Source of the DNA: Bacillota bacterium
GTDB lineage: Bacteria; Bacillota; Clostridia; Peptostreptococcales; Anaerovoracaceae
Length of the DNA: 34,746 bases
Assembly: GCA_021443825.1 (NCBI GenBank)
Contig: JABUTE010000040.1
Span: forward strand, 1 to 34,746
Direction: 5' to 3'
In this document: positions 14,835 through 21,631 of the stretch, piece by piece
How positions within the stretch are numbered: position 1 is the stretch's first letter
Layout: every line of letters begins with the position of its first letter
Notes under the pieces: generated by a model
Seen by the model: the letters and a program-made list of their open reading frames with translations, nothing else
Told to the model about the DNA's origin: nothing
Databases searched by the model: none
Position numbers and translations under genes: made by a program

Positions 14835-15638
14835 TCAGACGTAGCCGCAAAGGCCGCGCACCGACACCTCGCCGGTGCTGACATGCTGAACCTGGCCGTC
14901 TGCCATACGCACCACCAGACGAAAATCGTCATCGATGGCAAGGCCGTAGGCTTCCTCACAGGTGCCGCCGGCATAATGGAGCATCAGGGGGATGCCGACG
15001 GTGCAGCAGCGCTGCCGGTATTTCTGCAGGTACTCCTCTTTCTGCGCGGGAAAGACACTGTACAGCCGGTCCAGGTGCCTGGTCAGAGCAGCGGCCAGCG
15101 CGGTGCGGTCTACCTCATGGCCCAGGTGCATGGCAAGAGATGTGGCGATGGGGCGGATGGAAGGCTCCAGATCCTCTTCCCGGTGATTGACGTTGATGCC
15201 GATGCCGGGCACGATATAGCGGACCGTTCCCGTTTCTGCATCCACCTCCATCTCGGTGAGAATGCCGCACAGCTTTTTCCCGTCCAGAATGATGTCGTTG
15301 GTCCACTTGATCTGCGTGCTGACGCCGCAGGTCTCTTCGATGGCGTCGCAGACAGCCGCCGCGATCCAGGCCGTCAGGTTCACCGCCTCTTCGGGGCGAA
15401 GCTGCGGGCGAAGCAGGCACGAATAGTAAAGGCCCTTGCCCTTGGGCGAATGAAAGCTGCGCCCGTAGCGGCCTCTTCCTGCGGTCTGTTCTTCTGCGGT
15501 GATCACCAGGCCCTCCGGCTCTCCGGCCAGGGCGCGGCGCTTGCACTCGGTGTTGGTGGAATCGATGGTGTCAAGGCACTGGAAGCGGCGGCCGATCACC
15601 TGCGTATCCGAAAGGCGCTCTAAGGTATTGCTGTTCAT
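14835..15638 (-). CDS. birA: Biotin--[acetyl-CoA-carboxylase] ligase, no HTH domain
   Basis: Activates biotin to biotinyl-AMP and transfers it to the carrier protein of acetyl-CoA carboxylase and other biotin enzymes. The ATG at 15636-15638 was chosen because AAAGGGAG lies seven bases upstream; an earlier in-frame ATG has a poor site. The 267-residue protein starts directly with the catalytic domain. The biotinyl-AMP loop GRGRYGR is at residues 54-60, the KWTND motif at about 111-115, and the catalytic-lysine region DGKKLCGILTE follows. The N-terminal DNA-binding domain of bifunctional BirA is absent, so this is a monofunctional ligase that cannot act as the biotin repressor. It is last in the nptA-PHP-birA unit. 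Confidence 0.93.
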   Translation of the reverse strand: MNSNTLERLSDTQVIGRRFQCLDTIDSTNTECKRRALAGEPEGLVITAEEQTAGRGRYGRSFHSPKGKGLYYSCLLRPQLRPEEAVNLTAWIAAAVCDAIEETCGVSTQIKWTNDIILDGKKLCGILTEMEVDAETGTVRYIVPGIGINVNHREEDLEPSIRPIATSLAMHLGHEVDRTALAAALTRHLDRLYSVFPAQKEEYLQKYRQRCCTVGIPLMLHYAGGTCEEAYGLAIDDDFRLVVRMADGQVQHVSTGEVSVRGLCGYV

Positions 15639-15661
15639 GATATGGCTCCCTTTCATTGAAA

Positions 15662-15687
15662 ATGCCCCGGTAAAAGAACCGGGACAT
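15662..15687 (-). repeat. Inverted repeat between PHP gene and birA
   Basis: ATGTCCCGG and CCGGGGCAT form a 9-bp stem (one G-U pair in RNA) around an 8-base loop, five bases after the PHP stop codon. Only four T follow, so termination would be weak. The birA ribosome binding site lies just beyond. It may be an attenuating or mRNA-stabilising hairpin in a shared transcript. Confidence 0.5.
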
Positions 15688-15692
15688 GCACA

Positions 15693-16523
15693 TTATAACA
15701 TACGATAGAACCTCTCCATGACCTCCGGCTGAGGATCGTTGGTGCTGCCAAGGGGCGAGCGGCCCGCTCCGTGGTAATCGCTTCCGGCGGTCACCGCCAG
15801 ATCGTAAAGGCCGGCAAGATACAAAAGCCGGTTTTCTTCTTCATCGGAAAAGGTGGGATAATAGCATTCCATGCCCTGCAGACCGTCTTTTTTCAGGCGG
15901 AGGATCCGGTCTTCCATCTCGCGCCAGTCCAGCCGCTGCGAACCGTCTCCCAAAAGCCCGTGGGCCAGAACGGGAATGCCCCCGCTTTCCAGAATATAGC
16001 GGATCGCCTCCTGCGGGGTCAGATAGAAGCTGTTGCCGCCAAGGCCCGACACCAGCTGAAAGGCGCTCTCAAAATCGGGCGCCAGCTTCTTTTCCAGCAT
16101 CAGGCGGGCAAAGTGAGGCCGCCCCGGGTTATTTTCCGCCAGGATGCGGCTCTTTTCTTCTTCGGTAAAGGGAACACCTGTCTTTTCTTCGATATAGGCA
16201 AAGCGGCGGATCGCTTTTTCGATGCGCTCGGCGTGGGTCATGATGGCAGCCCTCTCCACGGAAGAGCCCTCCTCCTGAAAGCGGTAGCCCAGAATGTGAT
16301 ACTTTCCCAGGTCGTCTTTGCAAGAAAACTCAATGCCGTTAACAAAGGCCGGGTCGCCGGGTCGCAGGGCCTCCCGGATCTCTTTGCAGCCGCCAAAGCT
16401 GTCGTGATCGGTCAGCGAAAAGATGTCGAGTCGGTTTTCTCTTGCCTTCTGAAGCACCTGCAGGGGCGTGTCCGAGCCGTCGGAATAGACGGAATGCATG
16501 TGAAGATCCGGTCTGCTGTACAT
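15693..16523 (-). CDS. PHP-domain phosphoesterase (TrpH/nucleoside bisphosphatase-like)
   Basis: PHP proteins are trinuclear metal phosphoesterases. The closest architecture is the TrpH type, known in E. coli to hydrolyse 3',5'-nucleoside bisphosphates and short 5'-phosphorylated RNA. The 276-residue protein has motif I DLHMHSVYSDGS (His8, His10), TDHDS at 38-42, Glu65 in GIEFSC, His137 in GRPHFAR, His188 in VLAHG, and the closing AGSDYHG (Asp249, His251). All expected metal ligands are present. It starts five nt after the nptA stop and is thus surely co-transcribed. The exact substrate is inferred from the family only. Confidence 0.9.
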   Translation of the reverse strand: MYSRPDLHMHSVYSDGSDTPLQVLQKARENRLDIFSLTDHDSFGGCKEIREALRPGDPAFVNGIEFSCKDDLGKYHILGYRFQEEGSSVERAAIMTHAERIEKAIRRFAYIEEKTGVPFTEEEKSRILAENNPGRPHFARLMLEKKLAPDFESAFQLVSGLGGNSFYLTPQEAIRYILESGGIPVLAHGLLGDGSQRLDWREMEDRILRLKKDGLQGMECYYPTFSDEEENRLLYLAGLYDLAVTAGSDYHGAGRSPLGSTNDPQPEVMERFYRML

Positions 16524-16528
16524 CGCCC

Positions 16529-18154
16529 TTATTCCTTCAGATCGGCGAAGGCTTCCGCAACATTGACCGCGTGGTCGGAGCAGCGCTCCAGATCGGAGGC
16601 CATATCGGTAAAGAGAACGCCGCCCAGAGGATCACAGCGCGATACCATGAGCCTTTGGATATGGTTGTTGACGATCTCCTTCTGGATGGCGTCGACCTTT
16701 TCTTCCTGACGGTCCACATCGGGGATCCGGTCGAAATCTTCGCTTTCGAAGACCTCCATCGACATCTGCACCGACTTGAGGGTCTCTTCGGCCAGATGCT
16801 TCAGCTCGCGAAGGCCTGTCTCGGAGATGATGGCCTTCTTATTCTTATAATCCAGCGCGTATTCGGCGATGTTTTCAGCATGGTCGGAAATACGCTCGAT
16901 ATCGGAGACCACCAGCATCATCTTGGAGATCATCGACGATACCTTGGGGGTAAAGTCTCTGGACCTCATGATGATCAGACGCTCCTGGATCTTGTCGGTC
17001 AGGATATCGACGGTCACCTCACCCTCCATGGAACGCTCTGCCAGCTTCTCGTTGAGATTGAAGAAGGCATCGACGGCATCCTGCAGGCTGTCGATGGCGA
17101 TCTGGCCCATGCGCACGATCTCAAGGCGCGCCTGGTGCAGCGCTACGGAAGAAGGCAGATTGGTCTGTACCATGTAGTGCAGCTTGCGGTCTTCCAGCTG
17201 CTTGCTTTCGTCGGGGCGAACAGCGATGATCTTTTCGGACAGGGAAACGATGAAGCGGGCGAAGGGATATTCGACAATGACCGCCACGATGGAGAAGATG
17301 GTGTGGGTATTGGCCACCTGACGGGCGATGCTGTTGGGGGTCAGGCTGTGGATCAGATTCAGGGTCTGGGGGAATACATTGATGATCAGAATGATGATGG
17401 CGGCGCGGAACAGGTTGAACAGCAGGTTCAGAACAGCCGTCCGCTTGCCGTTGCGGTTGGTGGTAAGAGACGCCAGAATGTTGGGGGTTACCGAACCGAT
17501 GGCGGCGCCGATGACCAGGTAGACGGTGATCTCATAGCTGATGAGACCCTCTACGGCAAACGCCTGAAAGATGACGACCGACGAAGAGGAGCTCTGCAAA
17601 AGAGCGGTAAAGCCGATGCCGAACAGAACGGCGATGGCGGGGTTGGCCAGGGTGCTTAAGAACGTGATAAACTGATCGCTTTGCGACAGAGGCGCGATAG
17701 CGGCTTTGATCAGCGAGATGCCGAAGAACAGCATACCGAAGCCCATGATGATGGAACCGATGTGCTTGACGGTATTGCGCTTTAAGAAGATATACATGAT
17801 CGCGCCGATAAACAGGATCATGGGTGCGTAGGCACCTAAATTGAAGGCGGTGATCTGCGCGGTGATGGTGGTACCGATGTTGGCGCCCATGATGACGCCG
17901 ATGGCCTGCATCAGGGTCATCAGGCCGGAGTTTACAAAGCTGATGACCATCATGTCGGTAGCCGACGAGCTCTGCACCAGCAGAGTAACGAGAATACCGA
18001 CCATTACGGCAACAAAGCGGTTTGAGGTGGCATGCTCAAGGATGCCTTTCAGATTGTCTCCTGCGGCGTTTTTCAGGCCGGTGGACATGATGCTCATGCC
18101 GTAGAGGAACAATCCGACGCCTCCCAGCAATGAGAACAATTCGTACATTGTCAT
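16529..18154 (-). CDS. nptA: Na/Pi-cotransporter family protein with PhoU-like C-terminus
   Basis: Membrane transporter of the NptA/SLC34-related family, predicted to take up phosphate with sodium. The 541-residue protein has two Na/Pi repeats in the hydrophobic first part. Each is marked by a glutamine-serine motif: LLVQSSSATDMM near residue 60 and ALLQSSSSSVVI near 190. From about residue 340 a helical PhoU-like domain follows (DFTPKVSSMISKMMLVVSDI, then SDHAENIAEYALD and CSDHAVNVAEAFADL), which in other proteins binds metal clusters and signals phosphate status. The first ATG has AAGGAG eleven bases upstream. A Pho-box-like repeat lies in front. Transport of phosphate is inferred from the family. 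Confidence 0.92.
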   Translation of the reverse strand: MTMYELFSLLGGVGLFLYGMSIMSTGLKNAAGDNLKGILEHATSNRFVAVMVGILVTLLVQSSSATDMMVISFVNSGLMTLMQAIGVIMGANIGTTITAQITAFNLGAYAPMILFIGAIMYIFLKRNTVKHIGSIIMGFGMLFFGISLIKAAIAPLSQSDQFITFLSTLANPAIAVLFGIGFTALLQSSSSSVVIFQAFAVEGLISYEITVYLVIGAAIGSVTPNILASLTTNRNGKRTAVLNLLFNLFRAAIIILIINVFPQTLNLIHSLTPNSIARQVANTHTIFSIVAVIVEYPFARFIVSLSEKIIAVRPDESKQLEDRKLHYMVQTNLPSSVALHQARLEIVRMGQIAIDSLQDAVDAFFNLNEKLAERSMEGEVTVDILTDKIQERLIIMRSRDFTPKVSSMISKMMLVVSDIERISDHAENIAEYALDYKNKKAIISETGLRELKHLAEETLKSVQMSMEVFESEDFDRIPDVDRQEEKVDAIQKEIVNNHIQRLMVSRCDPLGGVLFTDMASDLERCSDHAVNVAEAFADLKE

Positions 18155-18207
18155 GTTATCGTTTTCTCCTTTGCAACGATCTTTCTTTTTTAAACCAATT
18201 TTCTACG

Positions 18208-18302
18208 AATATATGCTAACACCATTTCCGTCAAAATAACAGGTAAGGAGCTTGTAAAATTTCTGTAAATTAGCCTATGCTAACTCGTTTACAAACTTTA
18301 CA
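18208..18302 (-). promoter_or_regulatory. Candidate promoter and Pho-box-like repeats of nptA
   Basis: Two TTTACA hexamers on the minus strand (18264-18269 and 18253-18258) are spaced 11 bases, one helical turn, like the direct repeats bound by PhoP/PhoB-type regulators. Two more TTTACA copies lie on the plus strand at 18288-18293 and 18297-18302. Downstream, TTGACG (18229-18234) and TATATT (18208-18213) resemble promoter hexamers, but with a short 15-base spacer, consistent with an activator-dependent promoter. The link to phosphate control is inference from the transporter it precedes. Confidence 0.4.
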
Positions 18303-18341
18303 ATGCACGACCTGTCGGGCCCGCCCGTCTTGCCGGAGCAT

Positions 18342-18375
18342 AAAAAACAGGCACCGGGAACCTTCCCGATGCCTG
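18342..18375 (-). terminator. Strong terminator after flavoprotein gene
   Basis: On the minus strand CAGGCATCGGGAA pairs with TTCCCGGTGCCTG (13 bp with one G-U) around a two-base centre (loop in practice a few bases larger), followed by TTTTTT at 18342-18347. It ends transcription of the gene at 18440-18964 before the nptA promoter. Confidence 0.92.
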
Positions 18376-18439
18376 CTGCTGTTGGTATTGAAAAGCCGTC
18401 TTTGCGGGGAGTTCTTCCCCGAAGACGATTTTGGCGCTG

Positions 18440-18964
18440 CTACATAGCCTCGCCGATCAGACGCAGCTCTTCCATCGCTGCTTCGTTGAACATGATCTCT
18501 TCGGGCTTGGTGGCACTGTAGGACTTGTGGAACTTGATATCCCAGTTGAGGTAATTGCCCATCATGCGGAACTGGTCCTCGATCAGCTTATACTGCTCGC
18601 TGTCGGTATTGGCACCGCCGACGACGATGACGCCGATCTTCTTTCCCTTCATCTGAGCAGCCTTGCAATACATCTTGTCGATGACCAGCTTCAGCTGGGC
18701 AGAAAGGCCCCACCAGTAGACGGGAGATGCAAATACGATCATGTCGGCTGCCACCAGCGTGTCGACGATCATGTTGCTGTCGTCTTTTTCGATGCAGCCT
18801 TTGGTGTTCTGGCACTGCAGGCAGGCAACGCAGGGCGATACCTTCAGCTTATAGGTATCGATGATCTCAAAGGAATGCTGAGGGCCAAGGGCGGTGGTAA
18901 AGGCCTTGGCGGCAGCCAGCGTATTGCCCTGTCTGGGGCTTCCGTTCAGTACTACGATCTTCAT
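18440..18964 (-). CDS. Iron-sulfur flavoprotein / NAD(P)H-dependent FMN reductase family
   Basis: A flavodoxin-fold protein of the FMN-reductase superfamily. The 174-residue product has the FMN phosphate loop NGSPRQGNT at residues 7-15 and the conserved FASPVYWWGLSAQLKLVID around the isoalloxazine site. It also has Cys45, Cys48, Cys51 and Cys57 as C-x2-C-x2-C-x5-C, the compact 4Fe-4S motif of archaeal and clostridial iron-sulfur flavoproteins (Isf). Start: GGAGGAG lies six bases before the ATG at 18962-18964. It is a single-gene unit with its own promoter and terminator. A role in electron transfer or oxidant reduction is likely; donor and acceptor are unknown. Confidence 0.85.
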   Translation of the reverse strand: MKIVVLNGSPRQGNTLAAAKAFTTALGPQHSFEIIDTYKLKVSPCVACLQCQNTKGCIEKDDSNMIVDTLVAADMIVFASPVYWWGLSAQLKLVIDKMYCKAAQMKGKKIGVIVVGGANTDSEQYKLIEDQFRMMGNYLNWDIKFHKSYSATKPEEIMFNEAAMEELRLIGEAM

Positions 18965-19018
18965 TATAAACTCCTCCATTTGATACAAAGCAAGTGCGCC
19001 CTCGGGCACACCATCGGT

Positions 19019-19047
19019 ATTCTAATACAGCGAAAGACTTCTGTAAA
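19019..19047 (-). promoter_or_regulatory. Promoter of the flavoprotein gene
   Basis: TTTACA (19042-19047) and TAGAAT (19019-19024) on the minus strand are separated by 17 bases; the start of the RNA would be near 19012. A separate TTGACA at 19067-19072 has no well-spaced -10. The hairpin GGCGG-TTTT-CCGCC (19084-19097), just upstream at the end of the previous gene, lacks a T-run. Confidence 0.6.
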
Positions 19048-19100
19048 CATATTTTTGTTACATTTCTGTCAATCTCTGCATAAGGCGGAAAACCGCCGGT

Positions 19101-19571
19101 CTATTTGGTTCTGGCCTTGGCGGAAAACTCGTCGGCGGTGAACTTCAGCACGTTGATGGGCGCCGCCATTGTCTCGTCGAAGGCAAAGTCTTTTCCGGAC
19201 TGCTGCTTCATGATGCGCTGAAGGCCGTGGATCTTTTCTTCCGGGGTCTGTAGCAGCTGCACCCTTCCTCTTGCGACGACGGAAGAGAAAATGGCACCGA
19301 ATTTGCAGGGCACCTCGGCACCGATCACCTTCATCTCACCCTCCACCTCAACACAGGCATGGGGATCTTCTTTGATCAGATCCAGCTTATGGCCCTCCTT
19401 TGCGCAATGCATATAGAAGACGAGGCGGTCTTCCTCATATTCGTAGCCGAAATGCAGGGGCACGATGTAAGGATAGGCGCCGTCAAACAGGGCCATGCGC
19501 AAAACCCGGGCCTCATCGATCACGGCCAGGATCTGCTGCAAATCGGTGATCTCTCTGTCTTTTCTTCTCAT
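19101..19571 (-). CDS. Pyridoxamine 5'-phosphate oxidase-like flavin protein (NimA family)
   Basis: Split-barrel FMN-binding protein. Members include NimA, which reduces 5-nitroimidazoles to inactive amines, but many act on unknown substrates. The 156-residue product starts MRRKDREITDLQQILAVIDE and shows YIVPLHFGYEYEEDRLVFYM and HCAKEGHKLDLIKEDPHACV. His61 (GHKLDLI) is at the place of the conserved Nim histidine. The start is supported by AGGAGG five bases upstream. Drug resistance must not be inferred from family membership alone. An extended -10 promoter lies just upstream. Confidence 0.85.
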   Translation of the reverse strand: MRRKDREITDLQQILAVIDEARVLRMALFDGAYPYIVPLHFGYEYEEDRLVFYMHCAKEGHKLDLIKEDPHACVEVEGEMKVIGAEVPCKFGAIFSSVVARGRVQLLQTPEEKIHGLQRIMKQQSGKDFAFDETMAAPINVLKFTADEFSAKARTK

Positions 19572-19597
19572 ATTGACCTCCTGTAAGTTTTTCTTTC

Positions 19598-19608
19598 ATT
19601 ATAGCATA
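19598..19608 (-). promoter_or_regulatory. Extended -10 promoter of the NimA-like gene
   Basis: The minus strand reads TATGCTATAAT, a perfect TRTGN extended -10 element joined to TATAAT (hexamer at 19598-19603). The -35 region (GCGCAA) is poor, as allowed for extended -10 promoters. A start near 19591 leaves a short leader with AGGAGG. Confidence 0.65.
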
Positions 19609-19631
19609 CGGCGGCGCCGCTTGCGCGGGGC

Positions 19632-20126
19632 TTACCGGACGGTTTGCTGATAGCGGGCGCGGCATTCCCCGATCACCCGGGCAGCATCCTCGCGCCCCCG
19701 GTAGGCACCGGTGGTCACATCGACCCCCTGCAGCACCTTGTAATTGTCGAAGAAATTGGAGATCTCTTTCAGTTTGAAGCCGGGCAGGTCGCTGAGGTGC
19801 TGCACATCGTCGTAGCGGGGATCGCAATCCACGACGGCGATCAGCTTGTAGTCGGCATCTCCCCCGTCGGTCATCTCCAGATAGCCCAGAACCCGGGCCG
19901 GAACGATGCAGCCGGCAAAGGTAGGCTCGGTGCCGATGACGAGAATGTCCAGCGGATCGCCGTCGGGCGCCAGGGTGTTTTCGATGATGCCGTATTCGGT
20001 GGGATACCGCATGGCCGCATATAAGACCCGGTCCAGGCGGATCCGCCCGGTGGCATGGTCTTTTTCGTATTTATTCATGGAGCCGAGAGGGATCTCGATC
20101 AATGCATCGACCAGTATCTTATCCAT
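19632..20126 (-). CDS. ppa: Inorganic pyrophosphatase, family I
   Basis: Hydrolyses pyrophosphate to two phosphates, pulling biosynthetic reactions forward in the cytosol. The 164-residue protein has EIPLGSMNKYEKDHATGRIR and DRVLYAAMRYPTEYG at the active-site start, the signature DGDPLDILVIG with three metal-binding aspartates, DYKLIAVVDCDPRYDD, and FFDNYKVLQG near the end. ATG at 20124-20126 was chosen because AAAGGAA lies seven bases upstream. Soluble family I enzymes are less usual in Clostridia, which often use family II or membrane pyrophosphatases. It follows the DUF6440 gene by 29 nt, probably on the same transcript. Confidence 0.93.
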   Translation of the reverse strand: MDKILVDALIEIPLGSMNKYEKDHATGRIRLDRVLYAAMRYPTEYGIIENTLAPDGDPLDILVIGTEPTFAGCIVPARVLGYLEMTDGGDADYKLIAVVDCDPRYDDVQHLSDLPGFKLKEISNFFDNYKVLQGVDVTTGAYRGREDAARVIGECRARYQQTVR

Positions 20127-20155
20127 AATCGTATTCCTTTCCGCAGAACATGGCA

Positions 20156-20338
20156 CTACTTTGTGATGATGGGCTTTCCGTCGGCATCGAGCAGAGGGGT
20201 GATACCGGCGCCGTAGCCGGCCTTCCAGAGCAGATAGCTGACGCCGGTCTGCTTGTCGACCAGGATCTGGCGCAGACCTTCGTTCTTCATCTCGCTTCCG
20301 TCTTTATAGATCACCTCGAAGCGGGTCTCTTTATTCAT
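20156..20338 (-). CDS. Small DUF6440-family protein
   Basis: A 60-residue protein of unknown function. It matches what I recall of the DUF6440 pattern: an RFEVIYKDG strand, then ILVDKQTGVSYLLWKAGYGA and the end ITPLLDADGKPIITK. No membrane segment or cysteine motif is present. The start is supported by AAAAAGGAGG ten bases upstream. It lies ahead of the pyrophosphatase gene, and a candidate promoter lies upstream. Family members are usually short stand-alone proteins in Bacillota; no activity is known to me. Confidence 0.75.
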   Translation of the reverse strand: MNKETRFEVIYKDGSEMKNEGLRQILVDKQTGVSYLLWKAGYGAGITPLLDADGKPIITK

Positions 20339-20364
20339 TGGTATACTGCCTCCTTTTTCTTTTC

Positions 20365-20392
20365 AGTGTATCACAGGCCGGGATGAAATAAA
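20365..20392 (-). promoter_or_regulatory. Candidate promoter of DUF6440-ppa unit
   Basis: Minus strand: TTTATT (20387-20392), 16 bases, then TACACT (20365-20370) preceded directly by TGTGA, which fits the TRTGN extended -10 element. The RNA would start near 20358, just ahead of the AGGAGG site. Confidence 0.45.
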
Positions 20393-20451
20393 AGCCGCCT
20401 TGCAGAATGCCCCGGGCGTACGCAGGTTCTTACGGGGCGGTTCTTTCGCAT

Positions 20452-20478
20452 AAAAAAGCCGGGAGGCTTTCTCCCGGC
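20452..20478 (-). terminator. Terminator of the accessory gene run
   Basis: On the minus strand GCCGGGAG pairs with CTCCCGGC (8 bp, all GC-rich) around the loop AAAGC, followed by TTTTTT (20452-20457). It is 232 nt after the stop of the membrane-protein gene and would end the long upstream transcript. Confidence 0.9.
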
Positions 20479-20551
20479 GATGATCTTTTCCCTTTGGTTT
20501 TTATTTTGTTAAAGAAAGGAACAGCGTGAAGAGTGAAAGGAGGCAAACACC

Positions 20552-20761
20552 ATGATAGACAGAAGGGAAAAGAGCGGCTTTAATGTTCTGCGTGTCTACA
20601 TGCTTATTGTAGCAGGCAGCCTATGCATATTTTTGTACAGAAAAGCCCAATTTCTCATCTTTTCCCGAAGCATCGCGGTTTTTCGGCAGGCCATCCTCTG
20701 CTCTTCTTCTCAGATAAACAGATCCTTATTGATGAGCAGCAGGATCAGGATGGTCACGTAG
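20552..20761 (+). CDS. Possible small membrane protein on the plus strand
   Basis: The only plausible plus-strand gene in the window. The ATG is eight bases after AAAGGAGG, an excellent ribosome binding site. It gives 69 residues: a charged start (MIDRREKSG), a hydrophobic segment YMLIVAGSLCIFL (about 16-28), a basic turn and a second amphipathic stretch. The last 52 bases overlap the end of the convergent gene at 20710-21144. No clear promoter was found upstream. I do not recognise the protein. It could be a real small membrane protein, a decayed gene, or chance within a long 3' untranslated region. Confidence 0.4.
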   Translation: MIDRREKSGFNVLRVYMLIVAGSLCIFLYRKAQFLIFSRSIAVFRQAILCSSSQINRSLLMSSRIRMVT

Positions 20762-21144
20762 CAGACCGCCTTCAGAATGGGGAAGGCATTGATCTTTCCC
20801 TTCAGCTTAACGGCTACCGACGCGATGGAAAACAGGGTGAAACCGACAGCGACGGCATAGAGAAGGCTGCTTCCGCCCTTCAGGATCGCAAAGGAGGTGA
20901 TGCCCTGCACGATGCCAACCCAGAAGGTGACCTTGCCCATCTTTCTGGCAAAGGCGTCTTTTTTCTCTTCGGTGTTAAGCTTTTGAACGGTCTTTTCCGA
21001 CAGCTCCAGCGGATTCAGCTGCCGCTTTCCGGCAGCATAGATGATGCCGGTCACGATGCTGAACACGCACAGCAGAGCGTAAAACAGACCGCATAAAATG
21101 AGAAGCAGATTGTCTGCATTGCTGATGATCCAGGTATTTTCCAT
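20710..21144 (-). CDS. Uncharacterised four-helix membrane protein
   Basis: A 144-residue integral membrane protein with no family I can name. Hydrophobic segments lie at about residues 12-37 (LLLILCGLFYALLCVFSIV), 72-88 (VTFWVGIVQGITSFAIL), 92-110 and 122-141. A charged loop of roughly 35 residues lies between the first two (NPLELSEKTVQKLNTEEKKD). ATG follows AAAGGAG by five bases, and a hairpin CGGGCACTGCCCG sits right before that site. It is the last gene before the terminator at 20452-20478. Confidence 0.75.
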   Translation of the reverse strand: MENTWIISNADNLLLILCGLFYALLCVFSIVTGIIYAAGKRQLNPLELSEKTVQKLNTEEKKDAFARKMGKVTFWVGIVQGITSFAILKGGSSLLYAVAVGFTLFSIASVAVKLKGKINAFPILKAVCYVTILILLLINKDLFI

Positions 21145-21217
21145 GAGTTCTCCTTTCGGGCAGTGCCCGTCTTACTTTTTATGCTTATGCACATTTCCGG
21201 TGTGGTAGCCGCTGTGT

Positions 21218-21610
21218 TCAGATCCACCAGTGGGGAGTGAGCTCGCCCAGTGTCACAACGGTCTCGTTCTCAAGATCCAGCAGGATCTCAATGCTTTTAT
21301 ACGCTTCCGGCATCAGCTGGGTCATCAGCTCCCGGCAGGCGCCGCAGGGAGCCCCTGTCTTGCCGTTCGGCATCAGGGCAACGACTCTGCGGATCCGGTG
21401 CTCACCATTGGTGATCATATTGAAAATGGCATTCCGCTCTGCGCAGATGCCCAGGGTGCAGGCCGTGTCGACACAGACGCCCACATAGATGGTTCCGCTA
21501 TCTGCCTCTACGGCAGCGGCGACACCGCCCGCCGAGACAAAAGGCGATAGATCTCGCCCTTTTTGCACAGCTCTGGCAGCCTCGATCATATCGATCCAGA
21601 TCTTTTCCAT
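21218..21610 (-). CDS. Cytidine deaminase-family protein
   Basis: A zinc-dependent deaminase of the cytidine/blasticidin-S deaminase type, converting cytidine or a related base compound to the uridine form in nucleoside salvage. The 130-residue product has the catalytic ICAERNA (Cys56, Glu58) and PCGACREL (Cys89, Cys92), which together make the zinc site and proton shuttle. The N-terminal FVSAGGVAAAVEADSGTIYV differs from classical Cdd, where a phenylalanine-rich substrate loop occurs here. The substrate could therefore be other than cytidine. AAGGAG lies nine bases before the ATG. It lies 21 nt after the DUF885 gene. Confidence 0.88.
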   Translation of the reverse strand: MEKIWIDMIEAARAVQKGRDLSPFVSAGGVAAAVEADSGTIYVGVCVDTACTLGICAERNAIFNMITNGEHRIRRVVALMPNGKTGAPCGACRELMTQLMPEAYKSIEILLDLENETVVTLGELTPHWWI

Positions 21611-21631
21611 AGGGTTGCTCTCCTTTGCTTG

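Noticed and set aside
19084..19097. Hairpin GGCGG-TTTT-CCGCC as terminator of the NimA-like gene
   Set aside because: Only a 5-bp stem and no T-run follows on the transcribed strand; at best a weak pause.
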